Shown: in pieces, positions 43,104-52,778 of the stretch
Numbering within the stretch: position 1 is the stretch's first letter
Layout of the letters: every line of letters begins with the position of its first letter
NCBI GenBank assembly: GCA_910586755.1
Contig: CAJUJM010000043.1
Location: 1-64,000 of the forward strand
Source: an uncultured Lachnospiraceae bacterium
GTDB taxonomy: Bacteria; Bacillota; Clostridia; Lachnospirales; Lachnospiraceae
Length of the DNA stretch: 64,000 bases
Reading direction: 5' to 3'
The notes under the pieces: generated by a model
The model's input: the letters and a program-made list of their open reading frames with translations, nothing else
Databases searched by the model: none
What the model was told of the DNA's origin: nothing
Translations under genes and position numbers: made by a program

Positions 43104-43281
43104 AATTCTTTTTTCATTTCTCCTTTACGGCAGATTGCATAAAAATGTAAATTTCTATCCGAATCCGGTAAATTGTTATGATTTTATTTCCAATCCCCCA
43201 AAAAACTGGTATTATTATGGTAAAATTGTTTTTATGCAAAATATTACCCTCAGCGGGGTAAGAAGCTTCAGGAGACATGCA

Positions 43282-45156
43282 ATGAAATTTCCTTTTCCCA
43301 AAACTATCCGAATGAAATTGATGGCCGCCGCTGCCGGAATCACCCTGGTTATCTCTCTTTTCACCTTAACCATATATTTTTTCGTATTTCAGTCTTTTTT
43401 AAGGAAGAATCAGGTTCAGTCTTCAGAATTTAATTTACAGCTTGTAACTGCCAATGTAGCCGACAATATGGCGGATATTATCTATTTCAGCAAGTGGACC
43501 TGCTCCAGCACCGCAGTGCTCCATTATCTGGAGCAGCTGGGAAACGCAGACGGCCTTCCCCCCTCTGCCAGTGCGGATTCCGCCAATCTGCGGCCGCTGG
43601 CTCTTTCTTCCTTTGAACGTTTTAAGGAAGAATACCAGAACACGCCTCCCAAGGACTACATCACCCACGCCCTGATCTCCACCGCCAGCCGGAATAATTT
43701 TCTCCACATTTTAGGGCCTTCAGAGGGAAGCCGTCCTCATGCCGCAGATATTGTATATGACGCCCCCTATTTTGAAACCCTTTTCCAGGCCAGAGATTTT
43801 TCCTGGATCGGGTTAAAAGACGATTTGTTTGTCAACATCAATCCTTCCAAGGTACTTCCCATTATCCGCCCGGTATATAATGAGTTTAATTCCGATATTA
43901 TCGGCTGGTCCTATTTAAGCATCAGCCAGGAACTATTTACCGATTACTTAAACGCCTATCCCCTTGGAGATGACGGTATGCTGTTTTTTACCATGGGAGA
44001 TATTACCTATTATCTTAAGGACGGGGAATTTGAGACGGCTCAGGATTTGTACACGCCTCTAAAGGAGTTAAACTCCTATTCTCTCAACGACGCTACCACG
44101 GTCCAGACCGTAGAGATGGCAGATGGAAGCAGACGGACTATGATTACCATCCCGGTGGAAGGGGTGGAGGGCTGGTCCTTCTCCCAGATTTTGTCAGAGC
44201 AGCAGTTTTCTCAGCAGAAAAAGTTCTATTATATGTTGATTGCCGGAATCTGTCTGACTATCTCCTGTCTGGGCCTGCTTCTGATGGTTCTGTTAAACCG
44301 GATTATTAACGTGCCGGTAAAAGCCATCAAACAAAAAATTGACGCCGTATCTCAGGGGGATTTTTCCAGAGATCCGTCCATCGAGTGGAACCATGAGCTG
44401 GGTGATATCGGAAAGGGCATCAACTCCCTGTCCGCCAGCATTGTCATTCTTATGGACAAGCGGATCGAGGATGAACGACACAAAAAAGATTTGGAGTATC
44501 AGATTCTTCAAAGCCAGATTAATCCTCATTTCCTCTACAATACTTTAAATTCTATTAAATGGATGGCAACCATCCAGGGAGCAGGAGGTATTGCGGAAAT
44601 GACCACTGCTCTGGCACGGCTGATGAAAAATGTTTCCAAGGGCACCAACTTGCCCATTACTCTTCGGGAAGAGCTGGAGCTGGTAAAGGATTATTTTCTG
44701 ATTCTCCAGTACCGGTACGGCGGCAGCATTTCTCTGGACTGTACGGTCCTGAGTGAAGATCTCTATGACTGCCGGATTCACCGGTTTACTCTTCAGCCTA
44801 TTATTGAAAATTCCATGTTTCATGGCATCGAGCCAAAGGGTCAGGCCGGAAAAATTACGGTTACCGCTATGGCGGAAACCGCCAGTTTCGGCAAAGTCCT
44901 GCGGATTTCCGTTACCGACAACGGCGTCGGCATGTCCCAGGAAACCATTGAAAAAGTCCTTCACGGGGATGAGACTGCCAGCGCCGACTTTTTCCGCCAT
45001 GTAGGTATTAACAACGTAAACCGGCGGATCCAATACGCTTACGGAGAAAACTATGGCATTTCTATTACCAGCCAGGTAGGCAGTTACACCACCACCACCA
45101 TTACTATTCCTTATTCAACGGAGGAAAATTATGATAAAGCTATTGATTGTAGATGA
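43282..45156 (+). CDS. YesM-type sensor histidine kinase
   Basis: A 624-residue membrane kinase from the ATG at 43282 (AGGAG 7 bases upstream). An N-terminal membrane segment, a large extracellular sensor of about 290 residues, a second membrane segment near 340, a HAMP region, a His_kinase domain with SQINPHFLYNTLNSIKWM (phospho-His in PHFLYN) and an HATPase with DNGVGM. It probably senses an extracellular sugar and phosphorylates the response regulator whose gene overlaps its own by 26 bases. Confidence 0.9.
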   Translation: MKFPFPKTIRMKLMAAAAGITLVISLFTLTIYFFVFQSFLRKNQVQSSEFNLQLVTANVADNMADIIYFSKWTCSSTAVLHYLEQLGNADGLPPSASADSANLRPLALSSFERFKEEYQNTPPKDYITHALISTASRNNFLHILGPSEGSRPHAADIVYDAPYFETLFQARDFSWIGLKDDLFVNINPSKVLPIIRPVYNEFNSDIIGWSYLSISQELFTDYLNAYPLGDDGMLFFTMGDITYYLKDGEFETAQDLYTPLKELNSYSLNDATTVQTVEMADGSRRTMITIPVEGVEGWSFSQILSEQQFSQQKKFYYMLIAGICLTISCLGLLLMVLLNRIINVPVKAIKQKIDAVSQGDFSRDPSIEWNHELGDIGKGINSLSASIVILMDKRIEDERHKKDLEYQILQSQINPHFLYNTLNSIKWMATIQGAGGIAEMTTALARLMKNVSKGTNLPITLREELELVKDYFLILQYRYGGSISLDCTVLSEDLYDCRIHRFTLQPIIENSMFHGIEPKGQAGKITVTAMAETASFGKVLRISVTDNGVGMSQETIEKVLHGDETASADFFRHVGINNVNRRIQYAYGENYGISITSQVGSYTTTTITIPYSTEENYDKAIDCR

Positions 45157-46750
45157 TGAACCTCTGGTTCAGATTGGCATTAAATCCATGCTGAACTGGG
45201 CAGACTACGGCATTGAGGTATGCGGCACCGCCATGAACGGCCAGGCCGCCCTTTCCATGATCGAAGAATTCGCCCCGGAGCTGGTAATCACGGATATTAA
45301 GATGCCTATTTTAAACGGCCTCGATCTGGTAAAGCAATGCCGGGAACTGTACGGCCCCATTCCGGTCTTTATTGTCCTCACCAGTTATGAAGAGTTCCAG
45401 CTTGTCCGCACCGCCCTGTCTTACCAGGTAACCGACTATTTAATTAAGCTGGAGCTGGACCCGGACTCTCTGGCTCAGTCTATCAGGCGGGCCTTAGACC
45501 GGCTGGAAGAACAGAAAGTCAGCGCAGCTTATAAGGCTGCCGGCGGAAAGCCTCTTCTCCAGGGCTATCAGGATAAATTTTTCCTGCGGCTTTTGCACAA
45601 CCTGTTTGACAGCGAGGAGCAGTTTCTCCTTCAGGTGGCGGATTTAAAGCTTGATTTTCAGGATTCCTGCTATATAGCCGCCCACTGTGAGATCCACGAA
45701 TCCGGTCAGGCCGAGCTGGGGCATCTCCAGCTTATGAACCTGTACTCCAGCAGCCTGCAGATGGTTCGGGAGATCCTTTCCCGTTATCTCTCCTGCTATG
45801 TAGTTTCCCTGGATTTGAAACATTTTTCCCTGATTTTCCATTTTCCTTCTGTGGAAGAAACGGATTGGGAGCAGATTTCCAAAGGGCTTGACAACACATG
45901 CAGCATGGTCCACAATTACTTTAATGTGTGGGTGTCCGCCGGATTAGGCGCGCCTGTGGAAAACCCCCTTTTAATCTCCCGCTCCTATCAGGAGTCCAGA
46001 CAGGCGGCCGCAATGACAAATCCCGGCCATCCTGTCGCTTTTTTCCGGGATATTGAAGAGGGGGACGACGCCTTCCATAACTACTTTAATATGTCCGTAT
46101 TTAAAGAAGCCATCAAGCAGGCTTTTGAGGAGTTTGACACAGATGCCCTGGAAAATACCATCGAAGAAATGTGCCTGCTCTTTTCCTCCAGCTCCTGCCG
46201 CCTTCTCCAGGCTGTGGACGGGGCCTGCAACATCCTCTATCTGGCAATTTCCCTCCTTCCGGAAGGCGAGGACACAGTAGCCGGAATTTTCCAGGATACC
46301 CCGGGAGGTTACCGGGCTATTTACCGGGCTGCCACCACCCGCCAGGTTGTGGACTGGCTGGAAACTTTAAAGAACGGCCTGTGCCAGGTCCTTAAATCCA
46401 AGCGCAAGTCCTATAAGGATCATGTGATTACCAATATCCAGCGCTATATTGACAATCACGTAGAGGATCGGCTTCTCCTCAACGAGGTGGCCGGAGTTTT
46501 TGGCCTGAGCCCCAATTATTTAAGCTCCCTGTTTAAAAAGACCTGCAACATTGGTTTTACAGAATATGTAACCCAGAAAAAAATCAGCCTGGCAAAAACC
46601 CTTTTGCTGGAACAGAATATGAAAATTTATGAGGTGGCGGATCGTCTGAGTTTTAAGAGCGCCTTTTATTTCAGCAAAGTATTTAAAAAAGTGGAGGGGA
46701 TTTCCCCCAGAGATTTCATCCAGCAGCACACCGGAGAAATTCCCGTCTAA
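45131..46750 (+). CDS. YesN-type AraC-family response regulator
   Basis: A 539-residue protein: receiver domain (VDDEPLVQIG at 7-16, phospho-Asp in VITDIKMP near 56, Lys near 107), a long middle region, and two AraC helix-turn-helices at about 440-535 (LLNEVAGVFGLSPNYLSSLF, YEVADRLSFKSAFYFSKVFK). It is expected to activate the divergent ABC operon and perhaps the lyase gene 31 bases downstream. RBS GGAGG. Confidence 0.93.
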   Translation: MIKLLIVDDEPLVQIGIKSMLNWADYGIEVCGTAMNGQAALSMIEEFAPELVITDIKMPILNGLDLVKQCRELYGPIPVFIVLTSYEEFQLVRTALSYQVTDYLIKLELDPDSLAQSIRRALDRLEEQKVSAAYKAAGGKPLLQGYQDKFFLRLLHNLFDSEEQFLLQVADLKLDFQDSCYIAAHCEIHESGQAELGHLQLMNLYSSSLQMVREILSRYLSCYVVSLDLKHFSLIFHFPSVEETDWEQISKGLDNTCSMVHNYFNVWVSAGLGAPVENPLLISRSYQESRQAAAMTNPGHPVAFFRDIEEGDDAFHNYFNMSVFKEAIKQAFEEFDTDALENTIEEMCLLFSSSSCRLLQAVDGACNILYLAISLLPEGEDTVAGIFQDTPGGYRAIYRAATTRQVVDWLETLKNGLCQVLKSKRKSYKDHVITNIQRYIDNHVEDRLLLNEVAGVFGLSPNYLSSLFKKTCNIGFTEYVTQKKISLAKTLLLEQNMKIYEVADRLSFKSAFYFSKVFKKVEGISPRDFIQQHTGEIPV

Positions 46751-46781
46751 TCTACATACAGTAAATTCAGGAGGTATAACC

Positions 46782-48701
46782 ATGTTTACCGAAATTTTTC
46801 ACACTTTAACCTGCTGTCAGGGAGATTCCCTCTCTCTCTGTCCCTTCACACCCTATCCCCCGGCTTCGGATCGGGCTGCCTGGCAGGGCCTTTCCCCTTC
46901 CCTGAAAGATGCCTTGCTAAAAAACGGCCGGGAATTTCTCCACTATGAATACCCGGTGCTGCAGGCAACGGATTATATGGATTTTTGCCGTACCGGCAAC
47001 CGGCAGCGTTATCAGGAACGGCTGTTTAACCGCCGAATTGCATTAAACCATCTGATTCTCGCAGAGTGTGTAGAATATGAAGGGCGGTTTCTGGACGATA
47101 TTTTAAACGGAATTTTCGCTGTCTGTGAGGAAACGGCCTGGCAGCTTCCCGCCCACAATACTTATATACGGGACACTCCTCAGCTGATTCTTCCCGATGT
47201 AAACCGGCCTGTAGTGGATCTGTTTGCTGCCGAAACAGGAGCCCTTTTGGCCTGCGCCGGGTATCTTTTAAAGGATGCTTTGGACAAAATCAGTCCGGTT
47301 ATTTTAGGAATGATTGGGAAAAATTTAGAAATTCGGATTTTTACTCCCTATTTAAAGGAGCATTTCTGGTGGATGGGGGATGGGAAGAGTCATATGAACA
47401 ACTGGACCTCCTGGTGCACCCAGAATGTATTAATGGCGGCGGCTTTTTATAAGGGCTGGGACAGGCCTTCGGGGTCTGCCGGGTCTTTTTCCATGAAAGC
47501 CATATTAGAAAAAGCCTGCCAAAGCCTGGACTACTTTTTAGATGAATATGGCCCTGACGGCTGCTGCGATGAAGGAGCCCAGTATTACCGCCACGCCGGC
47601 CTGACCCTGTTTGGAGCCATGGAGGTGCTTAACAAAATCACAGGAGATGCCTTCTCCTCCCTGTACAAGGAAGAAAAAATCCGCAATATTGCCTCTTATA
47701 TTTTCCATGTTCATGTAGCGGGGCCTTATTATGTAAACTTTGCAGACTGCTCTCCCATTGCCGGACGATGCGGGGCAAGAGAATTTTTATTTGGAAAGCG
47801 AACAAATAATCCGGAGCTTATGACCTTTGCGGCTAAGGATTATCTGGAAAGCGATGACCAGCTTATTTTTGATGAGCACAACCTGTTTTACCACCTTCAG
47901 GCTGTCTTTACCCATCAGGAACTTTTAGACTGGGACAGCTTTCGGCCCCTGTCCTATCCGGATCTTTACTACCCCAGCGCCGGGGTGTTTTTAGCCCGGG
48001 ACAAAATTTTGTGTCTGGCAGTAAAAGCCGGGGACAATGATGACAGCCACAATCACAATGACGTAGGAAGCTTTACCATCTATAAAGACGGAAAGCCCCT
48101 CTTTATTGACGTGGGGGTGGAAACCTATCAGCAGAAAACATTTTCTCCGGAGCGCTATGAAATCTGGACCATGCAGTCCCGGTTCCATAACCTGCCTTCC
48201 TTTGGAGATGACACGGGGATTACCGCCAGCGACAACATCCCCTTAACTGCCGGGGGAATTATTCAAAAGGCCGGGGAAGCCTACAGGGCCTGCCAGGTTG
48301 ACACCCACTTTGGGCCGGACGCTTCCCGGATCTCCTTAGAAATCGCCCCTGCTTACGGGGATGCAAGGGTCCTGTCTTACTGCCGGACAGCCGTCCTCCA
48401 TAAAGCCGGTTCCGATTGTCCCGATGAAAAGCCTTATATCACCATTATGGATACCTACAGGACTGAGGACCTGCCTGTAACCCTGTCCCTGATGACATAC
48501 GAAAAACCGGTTCTCACCGCCCCGGGCTGCCTGACTGTAGGCAATCTGGGTGCTTGCCAGATTACTGGCGCTTCCCAGATTGCCATAGAAGCCATTCCCA
48601 TTACCGACCCCCGCTTAAAGGGAGCCTGGAAGCATGAGATCTACCGGTGTCTGGTCTTTCTTCCCGCCGGCTGCGGGGAGGTTGTGATGATCATTGGGTA
48701 G
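46782..48701 (+). CDS. Heparinase II/III-like polysaccharide lyase
   Basis: A 639-residue protein without signal peptide. The N-terminal half is an (alpha/alpha) toroid and the C-terminal half carries the Hepar_II_III motif HNHNDVGSFTIYKDGKPLFIDVG region (about residues 423-446) with catalytic-type His and an Asp. Relatives cleave uronic-acid-containing chains by beta-elimination. A cytoplasmic location suggests it works on oligomers imported by the second ABC system. It is cotranscribed behind the response regulator (RBS GGAGG). Its stop lies 2 bases from the convergent PTS gene stop. Confidence 0.87.
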   Translation: MFTEIFHTLTCCQGDSLSLCPFTPYPPASDRAAWQGLSPSLKDALLKNGREFLHYEYPVLQATDYMDFCRTGNRQRYQERLFNRRIALNHLILAECVEYEGRFLDDILNGIFAVCEETAWQLPAHNTYIRDTPQLILPDVNRPVVDLFAAETGALLACAGYLLKDALDKISPVILGMIGKNLEIRIFTPYLKEHFWWMGDGKSHMNNWTSWCTQNVLMAAAFYKGWDRPSGSAGSFSMKAILEKACQSLDYFLDEYGPDGCCDEGAQYYRHAGLTLFGAMEVLNKITGDAFSSLYKEEKIRNIASYIFHVHVAGPYYVNFADCSPIAGRCGAREFLFGKRTNNPELMTFAAKDYLESDDQLIFDEHNLFYHLQAVFTHQELLDWDSFRPLSYPDLYYPSAGVFLARDKILCLAVKAGDNDDSHNHNDVGSFTIYKDGKPLFIDVGVETYQQKTFSPERYEIWTMQSRFHNLPSFGDDTGITASDNIPLTAGGIIQKAGEAYRACQVDTHFGPDASRISLEIAPAYGDARVLSYCRTAVLHKAGSDCPDEKPYITIMDTYRTEDLPVTLSLMTYEKPVLTAPGCLTVGNLGACQITGASQIAIEAIPITDPRLKGAWKHEIYRCLVFLPAGCGEVVMIIG

Positions 48702-48703
48702 GG

Positions 48704-50566
48704 TTATCCCAACTGTTCCAATACCCATTCCACATCATCTGTAGTCTTTAAGGTCTCCAGTCTGGCCGGATCTTCCAAAAGAGTACAGAGCTTGCTTAAA
48801 AGGTCTAAATGTTCATCGCCAATGCCCGCGATACCGAATACAAGCTGAGCCTTCTCAGCTCCAAAGTCCACGCCTTCCGGATATTGGAAGAATACAATGC
48901 CTGTTTTCTTAACGGTATCCTTGGCCTGTGTAGTACCATGAGGAATGGCCACTCCCATACCAATGTAGGTGGAGACAAGCTTTTCTCTCTCCTGCATAGC
49001 CGCTACATAAGTTCCGTCCACGTAGCCCAGCTTTTCCAGCAGGTCGCCTGCAGCCTGAATGGCCTCCTCTTTGGTAACCGGCTTCTGACCCAGCCGGATT
49101 CCCTCCTTGATAATTACCTGCTTCTTTACCGGTACGTCCGGGATAATAATATCGGTGTTCTCCCCTGCTGGAGCTGCCGGAGCGTCTCCTGTGGTAAGCT
49201 GCACGTACAGAGCATCCAGCGCCGGGTCAGCCAGGAAGTTTCCGATGGTAATAAGCTGAGCCTGAGGAGCGGATTTTTTGGCCCGGTCAGCCAGAGTCGT
49301 CTGTACCACTGCGATATCGCAGTCAGAAGGAATATTGTCTACTGAGGTGTTAATTACCGTAATATCCGGGCGGTTTGCTTTTAAGCGGTTGCGGAACTTG
49401 GTTGCGCCCATTGCGGATGAACCCATTCCTGCGTCGCAGGCGAAAACGATTTTCTTAATTTCCGTAGATTTTTCAATGGTGCCGGGAACCGGCGCCTGCC
49501 CCTTAGCCTGAGCCTTCATAGCAGCCATTTCGCTCTGTGCTTCCTCCAGGCTCTTCTCTCCCGCCATTTTTACGATTGGTGATGCAATTACAAAAGAAAC
49601 GCCTGCGGCAATAAGCACTCCCACAATGGTCTTTAACATATCCGGACCTGGGGTCATCATCAAATATGCGATAATAGAGCCGGGGGAAGCCGGGCCTACC
49701 AATCCGCAGCCGGTAAGATTATACCAAAGGATTGCTGCCGCATTGCCTGCCATAGGAGCGATGATTACCAGAGGGTTCATTAATATATAAGGGAAATAAA
49801 TCTCATGAATACCGCCTAACAGGTGGATGATAACCGCACCCGGAGCGGAATCCTTCGTTGCCTTATCCTTACAAAACAGCATGTATGCCAGCAAAACGCC
49901 AAGGCCGGGACCAGGGTTGGTTTCCAGCATGTACATAATGGATTTTCCTGCTGACGCTGCCTGGGAAGTGGCAATGGGAGTAAACACGCCATGATTAATG
50001 GCATTATTTAAAAACAGTACCTTGGCCGGTTCAATAAATATGGAAACCAGAGGCAGCAGGCTGTTCTCCACCAAAATATTAACGCCTGCGGAAAGCACAG
50101 CCAGAATACCGCTCATAACCGGGCCGATTATGACATAGCCCAGCATCGCTAAAATCATACCCATAATGCCTGCGGAAAAATTGTTAATCAACATCTCAAA
50201 GCCTGCAGGCATACGGCCTTCCATTATCTCGTCAAACTTTTTCACACAGAAGCCCGCCAGAGGACCCATTACCATGGCGGCCATCAGCATGGTAATATCT
50301 GTATTGCTCATAATTGCGCCGATTACCGCGATAGAGCCTACTACCCGGCCCCTGTCGCCGCCGATCATCCGGCCGCCGGTAGAGGCAATAAGAATGGGAA
50401 TCAAATAGGTCAGCATAGGACCTACCATACTGTTAAACCCTTTATGAGGCATCCAGCCGGTATCGATGAAAAATGCCGCCAGGAAACCAAAGGCAATTAA
50501 TGCTCCGATATTAGGCATTACCATTGCCGATAAAAATTTACCAAAACGCTGTACGCTTGTTTTCAA
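48704..50566 (-). CDS. mtlA: Mannitol-type PTS transporter EIICBA
   Basis: A 620-residue fusion starting with TTG at 50566, 7 bases after GGAGGGG. Order: IIC membrane domain (about 1-340), IIB with the phospho-Cys in IVFACDAGMGSSAMGATKF near 380, and IIA with the phospho-His in VAIPHGT near 535. The family takes up mannitol and delivers mannitol 1-phosphate. No mtlD is present; instead fruK, a SorE-like dehydrogenase and a DeoR regulator lie upstream in the same direction. Substrate could be mannitol or another hexitol. Confidence 0.88.
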   Translation of the reverse strand: MKTSVQRFGKFLSAMVMPNIGALIAFGFLAAFFIDTGWMPHKGFNSMVGPMLTYLIPILIASTGGRMIGGDRGRVVGSIAVIGAIMSNTDITMLMAAMVMGPLAGFCVKKFDEIMEGRMPAGFEMLINNFSAGIMGMILAMLGYVIIGPVMSGILAVLSAGVNILVENSLLPLVSIFIEPAKVLFLNNAINHGVFTPIATSQAASAGKSIMYMLETNPGPGLGVLLAYMLFCKDKATKDSAPGAVIIHLLGGIHEIYFPYILMNPLVIIAPMAGNAAAILWYNLTGCGLVGPASPGSIIAYLMMTPGPDMLKTIVGVLIAAGVSFVIASPIVKMAGEKSLEEAQSEMAAMKAQAKGQAPVPGTIEKSTEIKKIVFACDAGMGSSAMGATKFRNRLKANRPDITVINTSVDNIPSDCDIAVVQTTLADRAKKSAPQAQLITIGNFLADPALDALYVQLTTGDAPAAPAGENTDIIIPDVPVKKQVIIKEGIRLGQKPVTKEEAIQAAGDLLEKLGYVDGTYVAAMQEREKLVSTYIGMGVAIPHGTTQAKDTVKKTGIVFFQYPEGVDFGAEKAQLVFGIAGIGDEHLDLLSKLCTLLEDPARLETLKTTDDVEWVLEQLG

Positions 50567-50609
50567 AACAAATCCCCTCCATTTTATCCTGACAATGGAG
50601 AACTGATTT

Positions 50610-51371
50610 TTATAAAACCCGGACCCCCCGCGCCCTGCACTGGGAAAGAAATTCCTCCGGAAGCTTTCCATCTGAAACCACAATATCTATGTCTTCCAGA
50701 CCGCAGACCGTAAAGCTGCATTTTACATCTATTTTCGATGAGTCCATCAGAACGATAACCTGATCCGACTGGCGGATGGCCGTTTGCTTTAAAAAAGCCT
50801 CGTCGCTGATTCCGCAGGAAAACCCGGACAAAGAATGATATCCGGTAATCCCTAAAAAGGACTGATAGAAATTCACCCGTTCCAGATCCTTAATAGCAGA
50901 ATAGCCAAATACACTCTGGCTGTACCGGTTCAGCCTTCCTCCCGGTATCATAACCGTTGGAAGGGACAAACCTGCCAGCTCCGTGGCGCAGCTTAAGCCT
51001 GTGGTATAGATTAAATTGGATTGATCCGGAAACAGCCTTGCAAAAGCAGTGGTAGTGCTGCCGGAATCCAGATAAATCGTGGTATCCGGATGAAGCAGAG
51101 ACAACGCTTTTTCCGCAATTCTCTGCTTTTCCGGAATGTTCCGGCAAGATTTGCGGTTCAGAAAATCATCGGTTCCAATGAGGATCTGTACGGATTTTGC
51201 TCCTCCGTGAACCCTGAGAATCCGGTTTGCTTCATCTAAAAGCTTTAAGTCCGTGCGGAGCGTCATCTCCGATACATTGGGAAACGCTTCCTTCAGCTGG
51301 GCAAAGCTGACGGTTCCTTTGTCATTAATCAGTTCTACTATCGCATTTCTGCGAAGTTCCATTGAATCCAT
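50610..51371 (-). CDS. DeoR-family transcriptional regulator
   Basis: A 253-residue regulator from the ATG at 51371 (RBS GGAGG). Winged helix-turn-helix (TVSFAQLKEAFPNVSEMTLRTDL) and a DeoR sensor domain with the YLDSGSTTTAFA phosphosugar loop. These proteins bind phosphorylated sugars, here perhaps fructose 1-phosphate or mannitol 1-phosphate. It lies inside the hexitol operon, and repeated GAATCAACA sites mark the operon promoter. Confidence 0.9.
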   Translation of the reverse strand: MDSMELRRNAIVELINDKGTVSFAQLKEAFPNVSEMTLRTDLKLLDEANRILRVHGGAKSVQILIGTDDFLNRKSCRNIPEKQRIAEKALSLLHPDTTIYLDSGSTTTAFARLFPDQSNLIYTTGLSCATELAGLSLPTVMIPGGRLNRYSQSVFGYSAIKDLERVNFYQSFLGITGYHSLSGFSCGISDEAFLKQTAIRQSDQVIVLMDSSKIDVKCSFTVCGLEDIDIVVSDGKLPEEFLSQCRARGVRVL

Positions 51372-51425
51372 AGGTTGCCTCCAGTCTGTGCTGAAATATG
51401 CACAGACCGGATATTTCAGCACGTA

Positions 51426-52694
51426 TTATTCTGTTATAAAGTTAGCCAGGAGATATTCTTCTGCCTCCGGGCACCACAAGCCTTTGTGAGCCTCCACAAT
51501 ACCGGCCAGGGCAATGAGGCGTTCATCCTTATCGGCCTCGCCTTTTGCACGCAGGTCCGTTAAAGCGGTAAGAGGCATGGTTAAATGGGTATAAATCAGC
51601 TTCTTGCCTCCCGGAATCTTAGGCAGGTTTAAAGTGGTGTCTGCCACAGAATCCAGTCCGCCGATATGGGTTACCATAACAGCCGGGTCAATGCGGCCCT
51701 GGGCAGTTAAATCCAGAGATTCAATCATATCGTCCGTATTGCCGCCTGTAGTGCCCATTACATGGGTGGAATTATAGTGTACATCATAGAAATTCATGGT
51801 AGCGCTGAACTTATTATCTGTGGGGCCTGCAAAGAAGTTTAAGCAGCCGTCCCGGCCTAAAATATCGCTGGACTGTGTTACCACAGAAGCCACCGGGGCA
51901 TAACATAATACATCGTCATAGCCGGCGCCGCCGGAAATTCTCATAAGCTCTGCCACCGGATCATCAAATTTACCGGTATTTACAAAATGAAGCTCTATTC
52001 CGTCTTTTGCAGCCTCAGCCGGCGGGAACAGGGCGGCTGCTCTGTCCAGGCGATCCTGATTCAGATCCGTTACCACAATCATGGACGGACGGATATCGCG
52101 ATGAAGGGCGTAGGTCAAAGCTCCCAGTCCCATGGGGCCTGCTCCTGCCATTATAGCCAGCTTTCCGTCTTTTTTAATCCCCATTTCATGGGTATAAACC
52201 CCCATCTGAGTATGGTAAGCAGCATTAAATGCGCCGATGCTGCAGGACATAGGCTCTGCCAGAGATGCCTCATAATAAGCGCGGCCCTTGTACTCTAACA
52301 GGCAGCCCAGCTCCATAACCTCTGCCGGGATCACGCAGTATGTAGTGTCTCCGCCAAAAAACTCATAAGAATAGCCGGGGCTCCACATGGTTCCCTTGTA
52401 GTTTAAGGCAGGCTGCAGAGTAAATTTCATACCAGGCTTAAAGGTGTCCTGATGGTTTTTCCCCACTTTTACAATATCGCCTGCAAATTCATGGCCCATA
52501 ATTGCCGGATGCTCTGCCACATCGTCGTGAACGCGCTTGTGGTTCTCCCCTAAAATAGCGCATTTATAGGTGGACATGCAGATACTGTCAGATACGACCT
52601 TTACCAAAATCTCATCGTCCGTAATCTCAGGAAGTTCAAATTCCTCCAGTCTTAAATCGTTTGCTCCGTGAAGTCTGACTCCTTTTGCTTTCAT
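51426..52694 (-). CDS. Zinc-type sugar-phosphate dehydrogenase (SorE-like)
   Basis: A 422-residue medium-chain dehydrogenase starting at 52694 (AAGGAG). It has the MGHEFAGDIVKVG zinc and substrate region near 70-85, a long insertion with KFTLQPALNYKGTMWSPGYS, and a Rossmann motif AGAGPMGLGALTYA near 190. The insertion and the FGGDTTYCVIPAEV stretch are what I associate with L-sorbose-1-phosphate reductase (SorE), which acts on C2 next to the phosphate. Given its PTS and fruK neighbours it may interconvert a hexitol 1-phosphate and a ketose 1-phosphate (inference). Confidence 0.8.
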   Translation of the reverse strand: MKAKGVRLHGANDLRLEEFELPEITDDEILVKVVSDSICMSTYKCAILGENHKRVHDDVAEHPAIMGHEFAGDIVKVGKNHQDTFKPGMKFTLQPALNYKGTMWSPGYSYEFFGGDTTYCVIPAEVMELGCLLEYKGRAYYEASLAEPMSCSIGAFNAAYHTQMGVYTHEMGIKKDGKLAIMAGAGPMGLGALTYALHRDIRPSMIVVTDLNQDRLDRAAALFPPAEAAKDGIELHFVNTGKFDDPVAELMRISGGAGYDDVLCYAPVASVVTQSSDILGRDGCLNFFAGPTDNKFSATMNFYDVHYNSTHVMGTTGGNTDDMIESLDLTAQGRIDPAVMVTHIGGLDSVADTTLNLPKIPGGKKLIYTHLTMPLTALTDLRAKGEADKDERLIALAGIVEAHKGLWCPEAEEYLLANFITE

Positions 52695-52778
52695 AAGTAA
52701 AGCTCCTTTCCTCATAATAATCTTCTTTTTTTATTTTTGCAACAATAATTCGACTTTTAATTCAACAAAATTGTTTTC

